This document shows positions 32,380 through 43,140 of a stretch of DNA of 64,000 bases, one piece after another. A program made the position numbers and the translations under genes. Source of the stretch: Vigna angularis (taxonomy: Eukaryota > Streptophyta > Magnoliopsida > Fabales > Fabaceae). A model generated the notes under the pieces. The model saw only the letters and a list, made by a program, of their open reading frames with translations. It searched no databases and was not told where the DNA came from. Every line of letters starts with the position of its first letter. Position 1 is the first letter of the stretch. The DNA is taken from contig NC_068976.1 of the NCBI RefSeq assembly GCF_016808095.1, positions 36,167,871 to 36,231,870 of the forward strand, given 5' to 3'.

Positions 32380-33559
32380 CAACGCCAAACTTAAAAGTTT
32401 GCTTGTCCTCAAGCAAACAAGATGTAACTCAATCTTCCATCAATCGATATAATGGTTCACCACATTCAAAACTCCCTTTTCAAGATAAGTAATTACTCAA
32501 TTAAGCTCATTGCAAAGATATCAATCAAGACATGCACATGCTTTAGTGTTCACACAATCACATACTATCCAACAAATGCTACTTTTCATGAATGATCAAT
32601 CAACTAAGCAAAGATGTTGTTATGTGTTCATGGAATTTTTCCTCACTAGCTAAAGTGGTTCACTCAAACACTCAAGTGTATAAGAGGTATTCACTCATTC
32701 ACTCTACTATCACAATGTCACATGAATTGACTTTGCCTTTCATTTAACCACAATCAAATACATTCACAAGCATGCCTCATCACAAGGACTTTTCAATGGT
32801 TTATAATGTGGCTGGGCTAACAAGAAAAATTGGTTTTTCTAGATCATAAAACCCTTGAGTTAAGAGAATCATATAAACACAATCATTCTTACTTCTTCCC
32901 AACTTTCCTTTGCATTGAGCTTTGCTTTTTCTTCTTTTTCCTTTTTTTTTTCTTTTTCACATATTAGCTCTTAGCTCAATGCTTTCAATTTCCCTTTCAT
33001 AACTTCCCAACAATCCCAAACTTGAACATTTATCAATACGACAAAATATTTTCTACTTAACTCAAGGTAAAGCTTTTCACAAAGGGTTTTCAAATCATGT
33101 TCAAGGCTAAGGGTTCAAAGGATAGAACACATAGTGCTCTCTTTTGTGGGGCTAAAATCATGCATTGGGCTAATAAAAGGGTTACCAACAAATGGTCTTG
33201 ATCATATGATGCAAACAAGCAATTGATTCAATCATAGAAAACCTGGGCAAAGTCATTCATGCTTTCAAAGTAATAGCATTCAATCACAACAACTCTGGAG
33301 CTCAAAACCTCACATATAAGCTCATTCACATTCCACATACACATCCTGCTTAGAATCATAATCACAATCACAACATCATGCATTTGTTCACAAAACTTGT
33401 GAATCCCCTGTATATGCATATAATGTGCACATCTCAACATTAATCAATATCAAAGCATCATCAAGCATTACTTATCAAACAACAATCATAAGCAAACCAT
33501 CATAACAGACAAAGTTTCCAATACATCAAACTCTATTCTAAAAACAGAAGCAAATAAAT
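32380..33559 (-). other. 3' non-coding region of element E
   Basis: Adjoins the LTR with the polypurine-like AACTTTTAAGTTTGGCGTTG (minus strand, 32399-32380). The second copy of the tract is near 33010. Text aligns with 27869-29075 of Q. No coding sequence is supported. Confidence 0.65.
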
Positions 33560-34129
33560 TCAGAAATATAAAACCAAACAAAAGCATAAAATACATCCTG
33601 CTCTAAAGTCAGTCCTCCTAATGTTCACCACAGAACAAGTTCTGTTCCTCTGAAAATGTCCTCCAGGTACACATAGAACACTCTCCACATCATCAAAATC
33701 AATGCCTTCTTCCATACATAGAGCAAACTGGCACTGCTCACCAGCCCATACAGTACCCAAGAAGCTGTTGATAGAGTCAGGATCATACCTAATAGCGTGG
33801 CCTCTGACATAGCCTAGGTAATACCCAACCGGATAATCATCAATCTTCCTTGCATTGGTGTAAAATTCTTTCACCACAACTATATTGGCTGGTGCAGGGT
33901 ATGTGGCTAGCTTCCCCCAATTCCTTCCCAACAGTTGCTCTCTAAACTGAGGAGCAAAGTTAGGTATCATTCCAACTTTCCTCTCCATAAGGAGCCTCCT
34001 ATCTTGGACCACCTTAAAATGCTTCTCATGTTTGCGAGATAGGAACCTACTAAAGTGGGGTTGTTTTGGTTCCTTTTCTTTCCTTTTTGATGCCATGGTC
34101 TTCACTCTTTTGCCTGAAGAGGATGTCAT
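33560..34129 (-). pseudogene. ORF2 of element E, C-terminal half deleted
   Basis: The start at 34129 (MTSSSGKRVKTMASKRKEKE) follows the predicted acceptor. The frame is open through KHEKHFKVVQDRRLLMERKV, VVKEFYTNARKI, VRGHAIRYDPDSINSFLG, CVPGGHFQRN and VVNIRRTD. It then jumps directly into 3'-region sequence and stops after about 189 residues, so the SHVSDIT, VNIGQ and GVD blocks and the acidic tail are missing. It preserves the N-terminal half without stops. Confidence 0.85.
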
Positions 34130-34131
34130 TC

Positions 34132-34547
34132 CTACATCAAACACAGATTACAAAACCACAAGACATGTTGTCAATCATTAGTAAACCAAAAACAACACCC
34201 TAATTCCAAGCTAAACAACCGCTGAGGGTCAAAATCACCCCTCAGCGCCACCAGTGCATCAATCCAGTAAAAAATTCAGCCAAATATCATATTCTGTCAG
34301 AGTGCCGCTTAGCGGAAATTTACCCCTAAGCGGTGATTCTGCAGATTTTTGAAAAATACTCTTTTGACCTTTCCTAACTCCACCCACATACAATTTTCAT
34401 GCTTCCAAATCAAAATCAATCAGTTCAATCGGTTCAAACATCAATTAATTCATCAAATCATGCATAGGAATCAAAACCCCTAAAAATTCATGCTTCAATA
34501 GTCAAATTCATGCTCAAGAACCCTAGAATGAAAAATGCTTGACTTAC
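34132..34547 (-). other. Predicted intron upstream of ORF2 (E)
   Basis: On the minus strand: donor AA|GTAAGT at 34547, acceptor GATGTAG ending at 34132, 416 nt. A palindrome pair (GCTTAGCGGAAA / CCTAAGCGGTGA) lies inside at about 34308-34343. Confidence 0.68.
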
Positions 34548-34860
34548 TTGGGTGGAAATGCTAAATGAGTAGAGAATGCTTTCAAACTGTGAAGAACAAT
34601 GATGCTCTTTCCCAACCCAAAACTTAGATGGAAAACTAATTAGAAAGTGAGTGGAAGGGAGATTTTCTCAAGAGGAAAGAAGGAAAAATGTAGAGAACCT
34701 TTGGAAAAGTGTTTAGGAGTGTGTGTGCAGAGAAGAATCTGAAAATAGAGGCCAAGGCGTGACTTAGGGTATAAAAATACCCTAATGGGCTCGGGTTCCG
34801 CTAAGGGGCAACCTAAGCCCAATCTACGATACCACCGCTCAGCGACACTTTCGTGATGTG
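34548..34860 (-). promoter_or_regulatory. Candidate ORF2 promoter and leader (E)
   Basis: Reading on the minus strand: a GTCGCTGAGCGGTGG palindrome (about 34831-34845), GGGTATTTTTATACCC (34782-34767), a C/T-rich leader, then the donor. Same order as in A and Q. Confidence 0.5.
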
Positions 34861-35002
34861 CTTTTCTTCTTCCTAGCTTAACCTAGGTGCCTCCTACTCA
34901 TGCCCCTCACTTGCTCCCTGCAATTAAATTTTCAGATCACTCATTCATCCAAATCCCTATCATGCACCTAAAGCAGAACAAAGAACAAAAATATAATCAA
35001 TC

Positions 35003-35271
35003 AACTACGTTGCCTCCCAAGTAGCGCTTGTTTAACGTCACGAGCCTCACCCAAACATCCACCAACACCCATCAATAGGTGTCAAACCTAGTATCTTTCA
35101 GTAGATACTTAACCACCTAGCATCCTTCAGTAGATGCTATACCCAAAAATTTATAGAAGTAATGTCCAAATTTATAAAAATTTACAAAACCACAATAAAA
35201 TCAAAAGAAAAATTGTCCTTAAATCACTTGAATGCCTTCTAGCAAGTGCTCTTTTAATGTCACTAGCTTGA
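35003..35271 (-). repeat. Motif pair and three hairpin units of element E
   Basis: The post-gag-pro motifs lie at 35271-35230 (first) and 35047-35003 (second). Between them are hairpins at 35118-35139 (TAGCATC/GATGCTA), 35090-35109 (AGTATC/GATACT) and 35065-35082 (ACACC/GGTGT). All three stems pair fully although their sequences differ. Confidence 0.78.
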
Positions 35272-35317
35272 CCCAATAAAGCTCATGATCCATCTTCATG
35301 GTTGATGTTCATATCAC

Positions 35318-35800
35318 ACCAACTCATCAACTGCTTCTGGTCCACTTTCTGACTCTTCTGGAATGTGGAGACTCTATCTCTATCACCTCATTTTCTTTGT
35401 AGTCTTTCACAACCCACAACTTGTTTTTGAATTTCACAGGTTTACCAAGTTGGAGTCGTTCTTGCATCCAGTCATCATGGACCTTTCTTCCTTTCCCAAT
35501 CTTTTCTTCTTCCTGTACCTGAAACAAAAAACAATGTTTACCTTTGACCTTTGGCTTTTCATCTTGATGGCTAGTCATGAGTACATCTTGATATGTACCT
35601 TTATGACTAGCTTCTTCCTCCTGCATCTGCCTCTCTTTTGTAGTCTGGGTAGATCTTTGTGGTGAGGGTTGTAGAAGTGTTTCCGGAGAAGGAAATAATT
35701 CTCTAGAAGTTCGGATCCTTCTTCTCCTTCTACTTTCGTCCAATCCTTCAAGAAGAGTTTCTGAAGTTTTCTTGCTACTAGTCCTAATTGTATCCTGCAT
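35318..35800 (-). pseudogene. gag N-terminus fused to the gag-pro tail (E)
   Basis: Starts at 35800 with MQDTIRTSSKK, ESRRRRRIRTSRELF and PSPETLLQPSP, then jumps to the region after protease (EEEASHKGTYQDV, LQLGKPVKFKNKLWVVKDY). The gag core, zinc knuckle and protease are deleted but the frame is kept. Near the end a one-base loss relative to A shifts KKVDRKQL to RKWTRSS and stops. Confidence 0.8.
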
Positions 35801-35985
35801 ACACAAGAACACAAAACCCTAGAAACAATTGTTAGCACAAAAAGATAGAAAAGATAAACTAAAAAGATACAAAGATAAAAAGAAAATATAAACAAAAAGA
35901 TAGAAAGATAAAAAAATATATAAAAAGATAAAAATCAAGTGAAAGTTAATCAATAATCACACAAATAGAATAGTTAAATCACCAG

Positions 35986-36003
35986 TCCCCGGCAACGACG
36001 CCA
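35986..36003 (-). other. Primer binding site of E (tRNA-Asp type)
   Basis: On the minus strand TGGCGTCGTTGCCGGGGA, identical to the site of Q. The T/A-rich leader lies at 35985-35801. Confidence 0.85.
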
Positions 36004-36009
36004 AAAACT

Positions 36010-36096
36010 TGATAAAACAATTTTTAATCCCCGAAAACGGAGTCAAAAACTTGTTAATACATCGGCAAGTGTAACCGAATCGTATCAAGTAATAAT
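36010..36096 (-). repeat. 5' LTR of E, distal U5 part (left of S)
   Basis: Ends at 36096 with ATAAT, the target duplication of S; the LTR resumes at 44246. The extreme end (TTTTATCA on the minus strand) differs from other family LTRs and contains a duplicated primer-region-like string (CGAAAACGGAGTCAAAAACT). Confidence 0.75.
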
Positions 36097-37196
36097 TGTC
36101 AGAGCGGCTGCAGCGGAATGGTTAGCGTGGAATAACAAACCAAGAGGGGGGTGAATTGGTTCTTACTAAAAACGTGTGCCTTAAAAATTTCTACTCAATT
36201 AAACTTACTTAGCAGATAATAAATGCAATAAAATAGAGTAAGGTTGAGAGAAATTTGCACAGATGATTTTATCCTGGTTCGGATCTTACCAATCCTACGT
36301 CCAGTCGCTTATCTCAAAACAAGATAAACACTTCACTAATCACAAAACTATTACAAACTACAATCACACAGATACAATTTGTAAAAGTTTAGAAAACACC
36401 TCTCTTGAAGCCACAAGAGATGAAACAACACCTCCTTTGAATCTTCACAAAGGATGAAACACTTCCTTCGAATACATCACGAAGGATGAATTCCTCTTCC
36501 AAACACTTCCTTAGATGCACCAAGGATGAATCAGCTATTCCTCTATCACCGTAGCAGTATTTCACCAACTCTATAGACAGAGTTTCCTTAGCTGAGCAAG
36601 AGCACACAATTCTCAAGAGTTTCTGAGTATTTGAGCACAAGGGAAGAGTAGTGGATCTATGCTTTGAGAGGAAATGAGAGTCTATTTATAGACTCATCCA
36701 AAGGCTCCTCCATTTTTCGTTTTCAACCTTTCTGACAGTGTTAATCGATTAGCTACAGTGGTTAATCGATTAACAACCCAACGGATACTTCAACGGCTTT
36801 AAAAACGGCTAGTTTTTCAAACGTTCACTATGTTAATCGATTAACAGGCCTTGTTAATCGATTAACACTAATCGATTAACACCTTCTGTTAATCGATTAG
36901 CACTGCATTGTCTCACTTCTCCATGGCTCTCTGGAACAATCGATTAACACCCTCTGTTAATCGATTAACGCTAATCGATTAGCACCTCTTGTTAATCGAT
37001 TAGCACTGCACTGAATTTTGCTTATGGCTTATTTTTACATCACTTTTGAATGCATACATAAAACTACTAATTTTCCTATGTTCATACAATTATTACAAAA
37101 GATTACAAGTCTTCAAAGATCATTCTTCATGAGTCTTGTTTGTTCTTGACTTGATTTGGACATCATCAAAACTTCATCTTCATCAATTTGCTAACA
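36097..37196 (-). repeat. 3' LTR of element S
   Basis: TGTTAGCAAATTG...GCTCTGACA on the minus strand. TATAAATA at 36690-36683. Ten AATCGATTA copies lie in 36740-37004, upstream of that TATA box in the element's direction. Confidence 0.95.
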
Positions 37197-37530
37197 ATCT
37201 CCCCCTTTTTGATGATGATCAAAACTTTCTTGATTTAAAGCTTTTGGTAATAATCTGTATTTGAAACACAACTTAAGGAAGAAATAATTGTTAGTGTACT
37301 TAGAAATAAGTTTAAGGCTTTAAATATTTCTCCCTCGTTTTGATCATTATTAAAAAGTGATGAATAATTTCTCCCCCTAAATATATTAGAAATTATACTC
37401 CCCCTTAATAAAAGCATATATGCATAGAAATAATGAGCAAAACAACATACTTTTTATTGAATGCAAATAGGCAAGCACACAAGGAAATATAAAGTGCACA
37501 TACTAAGAAGAACATAAAAACATAAATTGC
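37197..37530 (-). other. 3' untranslated region and polypurine tracts of S
   Basis: The LTR-adjacent tract reads AAAAAGGGGGAGAT on the minus strand (37210-37197). Further G-rich purine runs, as in AAGGGGGAGTAT (about 37407-37396) and TAGGGGGAGAAA (about 37380-37368), lie within 200 bases. Multiple tracts upstream of the 3' LTR are a reported Sirevirus feature. Confidence 0.75.
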
Positions 37531-38667
37531 CTAAGACTCATCATCACTATCGGGAACATAGAGTTTTGCAAGTTTGTCATCAATCTCCTTAAGATGATTA
37601 TTAATTTCATCATAGCGAAGAGTGTGATAAGCCATCATATCATCCATCCTTCTTTGTTGCATAGAGGCCATTTCTTCAATTTGTCTAGATATACTTTCTA
37701 GACTATATTCTTGTGGAGGATGGGATGGGCCAGCAACATTTGTTGGATGAGGCATAGGAATATCTTCATCTTCTTCAGCTGATGCTTCCCCTTCTTGTAC
37801 AATATCATCTTCAGCACGGACAAACATATTTCCTTGTCGTATAAACCCCATTTGATGCAATGCTGATTCCTCAATTTCATGATTTCTTAAGACGGTGAGA
37901 GATTTCTCTCCCGTAACATCAACTCCTTTATAAATACAGATTAATGAAATAAGGAGGGGATATGGAAGATGACTTCTATCATACCTCTTTGCCCGGACAA
38001 TAGTGTCGGAGATGAGATCTGCCCAATTGATTTTGATATTTTGAGTAATGGCAGACATGAGCATGAGATCGATTTCAAAGCATTGTGCTAAATTTGAGCC
38101 TCTAGGACAAAGCAACCATACAATAAGATAATGAAGAACCCTTTCCTCCATTCTAAGATTTCCTACTAGAAGATATCTCCTATTTGGTAGAGGTTTTTGA
38201 GGGTTGCGCATGAAAGAGCGATATGCCAAAATTTTGTTAAAATCACCAAAGTCATTTGGCACATGCATGGTATTTTCTAAGATGGGAAGATGAGCAACAT
38301 TTGTCCAAATGTCATTATCCAGAATGATATCTATCCCTTTTACACGAGTGTAAACAATACCATTTTGGGATTTTAGATTGTAGTAGAATACTCTTACCAA
38401 ATCTGGATAGTAACTCCCTTGAAGTTGCAGTAGATGCTGGACACCTTGCTCAATCAATTGCTGAGAAAATTGAAATTGATGTGTGGTAAACCAATTGAGA
38501 TCTACAAATTTTTGACGAAGAATCTTGCGTTCTTTCCATATTTGTAGATATTCTTCATGCTTTCCATCATCGGAAATCCACCCTTGAATATTTGGACCAC
38601 GTGCAATAGGTGTGCTTTCCGATCCATAGCTTCTTCTTCTTCTTCTTCTTCTTGATGGTTCAGCCAT
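37531..38667 (-). CDS. ORF2 of element S: accessory protein related to gypsy ORF2
   Basis: The start at 38667 (MAEPSRRRRRRR) lies 100 bases after a TATA box; the upstream in-frame Met at 38802 precedes that TATA box and is rejected. 378 residues, no stop. Arg-rich N-terminus, then KHEEYLQIWKERKILRQKFV, VFYYNLKSQN, VKGIDIILDNDIWTNV, a middle block LMLMSAITQNIKINWADLIS, LPYPLLISLICIYKGVD, an acidic stretch and a C-terminal heptad-like segment (SISRQIEEMASMQQRRMDD, INNHLKEIDDKLAKL). The motifs align in order with gypsy ORF2 (26608-27831). No signal peptide or membrane helix is evident, so an envelope role is unlikely; nuclear, DNA- or RNA-associated activity is a guess from the basic N-terminus. 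Function unknown. Confidence 0.88.
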   Translation of the reverse strand: MAEPSRRRRRRRSYGSESTPIARGPNIQGWISDDGKHEEYLQIWKERKILRQKFVDLNWFTTHQFQFSQQLIEQGVQHLLQLQGSYYPDLVRVFYYNLKSQNGIVYTRVKGIDIILDNDIWTNVAHLPILENTMHVPNDFGDFNKILAYRSFMRNPQKPLPNRRYLLVGNLRMEERVLHYLIVWLLCPRGSNLAQCFEIDLMLMSAITQNIKINWADLISDTIVRAKRYDRSHLPYPLLISLICIYKGVDVTGEKSLTVLRNHEIEESALHQMGFIRQGNMFVRAEDDIVQEGEASAEEDEDIPMPHPTNVAGPSHPPQEYSLESISRQIEEMASMQQRRMDDMMAYHTLRYDEINNHLKEIDDKLAKLYVPDSDDES

Positions 38668-38766
38668 GAGAGCAAGAGATTTGAATTTTGAGAGAAGAAA
38701 TGAAGTGAATTTGAGTTTGTAGAGGGATGGGTAAAGTGAGTGGGTAAAAATGAGGGATGGTATGGG

Positions 38767-38774
38767 TTTAAATA
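38767..38774 (-). promoter_or_regulatory. TATA box of the internal ORF2 promoter (S)
   Basis: TATTTAAA on the minus strand, 100 bases before the ORF2 ATG and followed by a C/T-rich leader (CCATCCCTC, TTTCTTCTCTC). It lies about 95 bases downstream of the intergenic palindrome array. Promoter function is inferred from spacing and leader composition. Confidence 0.6.
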
Positions 38775-38867
38775 GGCTGAAAATGACCCCCCCAACGTTC
38801 AAAAATAAAAAGTTACCGTTTATAGCCGTTACAACGGCTATTTTTGGCAGAATTTACTGCCTGTAAC

Positions 38868-38945
38868 GTATGCTAATCGATTAACAGGACCTGTTAATCG
38901 ATTAACGTTAATCGATTAACACCCTCTGTTAATCGATTAACTGAC
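38868..38945 (-). promoter_or_regulatory. TTAATCGATTAA palindrome array between the two ORFs of S
   Basis: Four AATCGATTA copies, mostly as full GTTAATCGATTAAC, within 78 bases of the pol-ORF2 gap. The same palindrome occurs ten times in each LTR. Between the arrays, in the coding parts, I did not notice copies. Confidence 0.85.
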
Positions 38946-38987
38946 GCTGATTTCCGAAAATCAGCAAATTGTTCTTATTTTCAATTT

Positions 38988-41900
38988 TTAACATGTTTTC
39001 AATATCCCTAAGTCTCTTCTAAGCTCATAGAATCTATCTTCAGGCAATGCTTTGGTGAAAATATCAGCTAATTGATGTTGGGTATCAATATATTCTATTT
39101 CACAATCTCCTTTTTGCACATGATCTCTAAGAAAATGATGCCTAATCTCAATGTGCTTGGTTCTAGAGTGCATTATGGGATTCTTTGTAAGGTTTATTGC
39201 ACTTGTATTATCACACTTAAGTGGTATATGATCTAAATGAATGTCATAATCTTCTAATTGCTGTTTCATCCATAAAATTTGCGCACAGCAAATTCCCGCA
39301 GCAATATATTCAGCCTCAGTGGTAGATAAAGCTACACAGGCTTGTTTCTTAGAATGCCAAGAAACTAAGGAGCTACCTAGAAGATGACATGTTCCACTAG
39401 TGCTTTTTCTATCTATCTTACAACCTCCATAATCTGCATCGGAAAATCCTACAAGACTAGGTTCCGTTCCAGATGGATACCATAAACCAAAGGATGCAGT
39501 TCCATTAAGATATTTCAATATTCTTTTAACTGCAGTAAGATGAGATTCTCTAGGACTAGATTGATACCTAGCACACACGCAAACACTCTGCATAATATCT
39601 GGTCTACTAGCAGTGAGATATAGCAAAGAACCTATCATACATCTATATTTCGTTTGATTTACTTCCTTACCTGACTCATCTTTGTCAAGATAGCAAGAGG
39701 TTCCCATAGGTGTAGATGCTTCCTTTGCTTTGTCCATTTCAAACTTCTTAAGAATTTCTCTACAATACTTAGTTTGAGAAATGAACGTACCTTCTTTCAT
39801 TTGCTTAATTTGAAGACCGAGGAAGAATGTTAATTCTCCCATCATAGACATTTCAAATTCACCCTGCATAGTCTTAGCAAATTCCTCACAAAGAGATTTA
39901 TTAGTTGATCCAAAAATAATATCATCAACATATACTTGAATAATCAAAATATGTTTTCCGACTCTTTTAATAAACAAGGTGGAATCAACTTTTCCTCTAT
40001 TGAAATCATTTTCTAAAAGAAAATTGCTAAGTCTTTCATACCAAGATCTAGGTGCTTGTTTCAAACCATAAAGTGCTTTCTTTAACTTATAGATGTGATT
40101 TGGAAATTTAAAATCTTCGAAACCGGGTGGTTGTTCAACATACACATCTTCTTTTATAAAACCATTTAGAAATGCACTTTTAACATCCATTTGAAATAAT
40201 TTAAATTTCATTATAGATGCATAAGCAAGAAGTAGGCGTATTGCCTCTAACCTGGCAACTGAAGCATATGTCTCATCATAATCTATACCTTCTTCTTGAC
40301 TATATCCTTGAGCCACAAGCCTAGCTTTATTCTTGGTGATGTTTCCATCTTCATCCAGTTTGTTTCTGAATACCCATTTTGTTCCAATTACTTGATGAGT
40401 ATCTTCTCTAGGAATCAATTCCCAAACTTGATTTCTTTCAAACTGGTTGAGTTCTTCTTGCATTGCTATACACCATTGTTCATCTTGAAGAGCTTCCTTA
40501 ATGTTCTTAGGTTCTATCTGCGACATGAAAGCTACATTCATACAAAAATTAACTAAATTTCTTCTAGTGTTTACCCCTTTTGATATGTCGCCAATGATGT
40601 TGTCCAATGATAATCCTCTAGGTTGTTGCCATATTTTGTTTAGATCTTCATCATCTTGAGGATTATTCATTTTCTCTTCATTGGTTGTCTTTTGCAAGTC
40701 TTCATTTTCACCTGCATCTGATTCATCTGACTCAAGAGGTTTTACCTCAAGGTCCACAATTTCATCAAAGACAACATGCACAGATTCTTCTATGTCAAGT
40801 GTTTTCCGATTAAAAACTCTATAAGCTTTGCTAGTAAGAGAATATCCTAGAAAAATAGCTTCATCGGATTTGGAATCAAATTTTCCTAAATTTTGTTTTC
40901 CATTATTTAAGACAAAACATTTGCATCCAAATATTCTTAAATGTGAAACATTTGGTTTTCTACCTTTAAAAAGTTCATAAGGAGTACATTTCAAAATTGG
41001 CCTAATAAGCATTCTGTTCAATACATAACATGCAGTACTCACAGCATCAGCCCAAAATTGTTTAGGAACACTATATTCATTTAACATAGTTCTAGCAAGT
41101 TCCTCTAAGGATCTATTCTTTCTTTCTACAACTCCATTTTGTTGAGGAGTTCTAGGTGCAGAAAAATTATGAGAAATGCCATATTCTTCACAAAAAGTTT
41201 CAAAAGATTCATTTTGAAATTCACCTCCATGATCACTTCTAATAGCCTTTATTTTCAAGTCCTTTTCATTTTGAACTAAATTTGCAAACTTTTTAAATTC
41301 TTTGAAAGCTTCACTTTTAAGAGTAAGAAAGAAAGTCCAAGTATATCTTGAATAATCATCCACAATAACTAAAGCATAATAATTTCCTCCAAAACTTTTT
41401 ATCCTAGAGGGACCAAATAAATCCATGTGCAAAAGTTCTAAGGGTTTTAAACTAGAAACAATATTTTTCGAATGAAAAGATGATTTCACTTGTTTTCCCT
41501 TTTGACATGCATCACACAATTTATTTTTCACATATTTTAGTTTTGGTAGACCAATTACTAAGTCTTTAGAAATGAGTTTATTCAATTGTTGCATATGAAT
41601 ATGTGCAGCTCTTTTATGCCATAACCATGGATTTTCTTCTTTTACTACTAAACATGAAATATTCCTATTTGATGCATTTTCTAAATCAATCAAATAAATA
41701 TTGTTATGCCAAATTCCTTTCAAAGCAATTTTAGAAGAATTATTTTTATAAATAGTGCAAGAATTTTGTTTGAAGGTTACCTTGAATCCTTTATCGCATA
41801 ATTGACTAATGCTAATTAAGTTATGCTTTAATCCTTCCACATACAGCACGTCTTTGATCATCAAGGTATCTTCACTTCCAATATCTCCAATTCCAAGGAT

Positions 41901-43106
41901 TTTTCCTTTGTTGTTATCACCATAGGTGACAAAGCCTCGTTCCTTTTTCCGGAAGCTTGTAAATTTCTTTTTATCTCCGGTCATGTGTTTTGAACATCCA
42001 CTGTCAAGACACCACATATACTTCCTTGGTTTTGATAATTCTTGGCTTCCAGAGTCATCGTCATCCGCCATTAGACATATGTTTGCTTCTTCATCAGAAC
42101 TGCTCGAGTCAGAAATTGATTCGTTGTCATCGTCCCATGCGATGTATGCTTTCTTTTTCTTGAAGAACTTCTTTTCTTTCCTTTCTTCACCCTTCTTTTG
42201 ATTTGGGCAGTCTGCTTTTAAATGTCCTTTTTTTCCGCAACCATAACATCTATAGTTTGAGGAAGATCCTTGATTTTCTTTCTTTTCATTTCTGAATCTC
42301 CCTTTGCCTTTTGATTTCATGAACCTATTGAACCTCTTGATGAGTAAACTCAAATTTTCATCTTCTTCTGAGTCTTCATCTTCCATTTTGGTTTTGCTCT
42401 TTTCTACCTCAGATTTGAAGGCTAGAGTCTTTTTCTTAGTTTTTGCTTCTTCTTCATCTAGTCTTCCGAGATCAAGTTCATGCTCTCTCAACTTTCCAAA
42501 TAATGCAGCCATTGTCATTGTTTTGAGATTTTGTGACTCAGAAATTGCAGTCACTTTTGGTTGCCAAGACCTGTCTAAAGATTTCAAAATTTTTATATTA
42601 AGCTCATCAGTATCGAAAGACTTACCTAATCCAATAAGATGATTTACTATGTTGGTGAAGCGTTTCTGAACATCTACTATTGTTTCTCCTTGCTTCATCC
42701 TGAACATTTCATATTCCTGGATTAAAGTATTCTTTCTAGCTCTCTTAACATCATTTGTTCCTTCATGGGTTACTCTAAGTACTTCCCACATTTCTTGTGC
42801 AGTTTTACAAATAGAAATCCTGTAAAACTCGTCAACAGTTAAAGCAGATGAAATAATATTATGAGCTTTTACATCATTACCAAATTTTCTCTTATCTTTA
42901 GCAGTCCATTGGTCACGGGGCTTTGGTTCCTGCATATTGTTAATTGGAACAAAAGGACCAGATACAACAGCATCCCAAATATCTATATCAATAGATTCCA
43001 TAAAAATTTGCATTCTAACCTTCCAGAATGCGTAATTTTCACCTGTGAATAGTGGTGGTCTATTGATAGAAGCAACCTCTGCAAAGGTTTGATGTGATCC
43101 TGCCAT
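38988..43106 (-). CDS. gag-pol polyprotein of copia element S
   Basis: Start MAGSHQTF (43106); the earlier in-frame Met at 43139 lies in the primer site. 1372 residues without stop or frameshift. Numbering from this Met: gag core ~20-220 ([13 protein letters not shown]), zinc knuckle C287-C290-H295-C300, protease active site D368 ([11 protein letters not shown]), integrase HHCC H497/H502/C531/C534, catalytic D562, D625, E661 (35 residues between the last two), reverse transcriptase ~900-1130 with YVDD at 1059-1062, RNase H with D1223 (SDADYGG), TTEAEY and D1299. The domain order (integrase before RT) defines Ty1/copia. It would be cleaved by its own protease, reverse-transcribe element RNA in particles and integrate the cDNA. 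All listed catalytic residues are present. Confidence 0.97.
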   Translation of the reverse strand: MAGSHQTFAEVASINRPPLFTGENYAFWKVRMQIFMESIDIDIWDAVVSGPFVPINNMQEPKPRDQWTAKDKRKFGNDVKAHNIISSALTVDEFYRISICKTAQEMWEVLRVTHEGTNDVKRARKNTLIQEYEMFRMKQGETIVDVQKRFTNIVNHLIGLGKSFDTDELNIKILKSLDRSWQPKVTAISESQNLKTMTMAALFGKLREHELDLGRLDEEEAKTKKKTLAFKSEVEKSKTKMEDEDSEEDENLSLLIKRFNRFMKSKGKGRFRNEKKENQGSSSNYRCYGCGKKGHLKADCPNQKKGEERKEKKFFKKKKAYIAWDDDNESISDSSSSDEEANICLMADDDDSGSQELSKPRKYMWCLDSGCSKHMTGDKKKFTSFRKKERGFVTYGDNNKGKILGIGDIGSEDTLMIKDVLYVEGLKHNLISISQLCDKGFKVTFKQNSCTIYKNNSSKIALKGIWHNNIYLIDLENASNRNISCLVVKEENPWLWHKRAAHIHMQQLNKLISKDLVIGLPKLKYVKNKLCDACQKGKQVKSSFHSKNIVSSLKPLELLHMDLFGPSRIKSFGGNYYALVIVDDYSRYTWTFFLTLKSEAFKEFKKFANLVQNEKDLKIKAIRSDHGGEFQNESFETFCEEYGISHNFSAPRTPQQNGVVERKNRSLEELARTMLNEYSVPKQFWADAVSTACYVLNRMLIRPILKCTPYELFKGRKPNVSHLRIFGCKCFVLNNGKQNLGKFDSKSDEAIFLGYSLTSKAYRVFNRKTLDIEESVHVVFDEIVDLEVKPLESDESDAGENEDLQKTTNEEKMNNPQDDEDLNKIWQQPRGLSLDNIIGDISKGVNTRRNLVNFCMNVAFMSQIEPKNIKEALQDEQWCIAMQEELNQFERNQVWELIPREDTHQVIGTKWVFRNKLDEDGNITKNKARLVAQGYSQEEGIDYDETYASVARLEAIRLLLAYASIMKFKLFQMDVKSAFLNGFIKEDVYVEQPPGFEDFKFPNHIYKLKKALYGLKQAPRSWYERLSNFLLENDFNRGKVDSTLFIKRVGKHILIIQVYVDDIIFGSTNKSLCEEFAKTMQGEFEMSMMGELTFFLGLQIKQMKEGTFISQTKYCREILKKFEMDKAKEASTPMGTSCYLDKDESGKEVNQTKYRCMIGSLLYLTASRPDIMQSVCVCARYQSSPRESHLTAVKRILKYLNGTASFGLWYPSGTEPSLVGFSDADYGGCKIDRKSTSGTCHLLGSSLVSWHSKKQACVALSTTEAEYIAAGICCAQILWMKQQLEDYDIHLDHIPLKCDNTSAINLTKNPIMHSRTKHIEIRHHFLRDHVQKGDCEIEYIDTQHQLADIFTKALPEDRFYELRRDLGILKTC

Positions 43107-43126
43107 TTGAATGACTATCAAAGCAA

Positions 43127-43138
43127 GCTTTGATACCA
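43127..43138 (-). other. Primer binding site of S (initiator-Met type)
   Basis: TGGTATCAAAGC on the minus strand, two bases inside the 5' LTR; one change from the usual TGGTATCAGAGC. Confidence 0.8.
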
Positions 43139-43140
43139 AT

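Noticed and set aside
36389..36640. 83-residue minus frame in S LTR (again at 43433-43684) and 64-residue plus frames
   Set aside because: LTR sequence duplicated at both ends of S; no domain.
36740..37004. Palindrome arrays considered as a CRISPR array
   Set aside because: Spacing is irregular, there are no uniform spacers and no cas genes, and the sequence is a eukaryotic LTR.
37531..38802. S ORF2 as a retroviral envelope gene, with start at 38802
   Set aside because: From the supported start (38667) there is no signal peptide or membrane segment; the hydrophobic text of the longer version is translated leader upstream of and across the TATA box.
40296..43052. Plus-strand frames of 63-112 residues within 40296-43052
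   Set aside because: Antisense shadows of the intact gag-pol of S.
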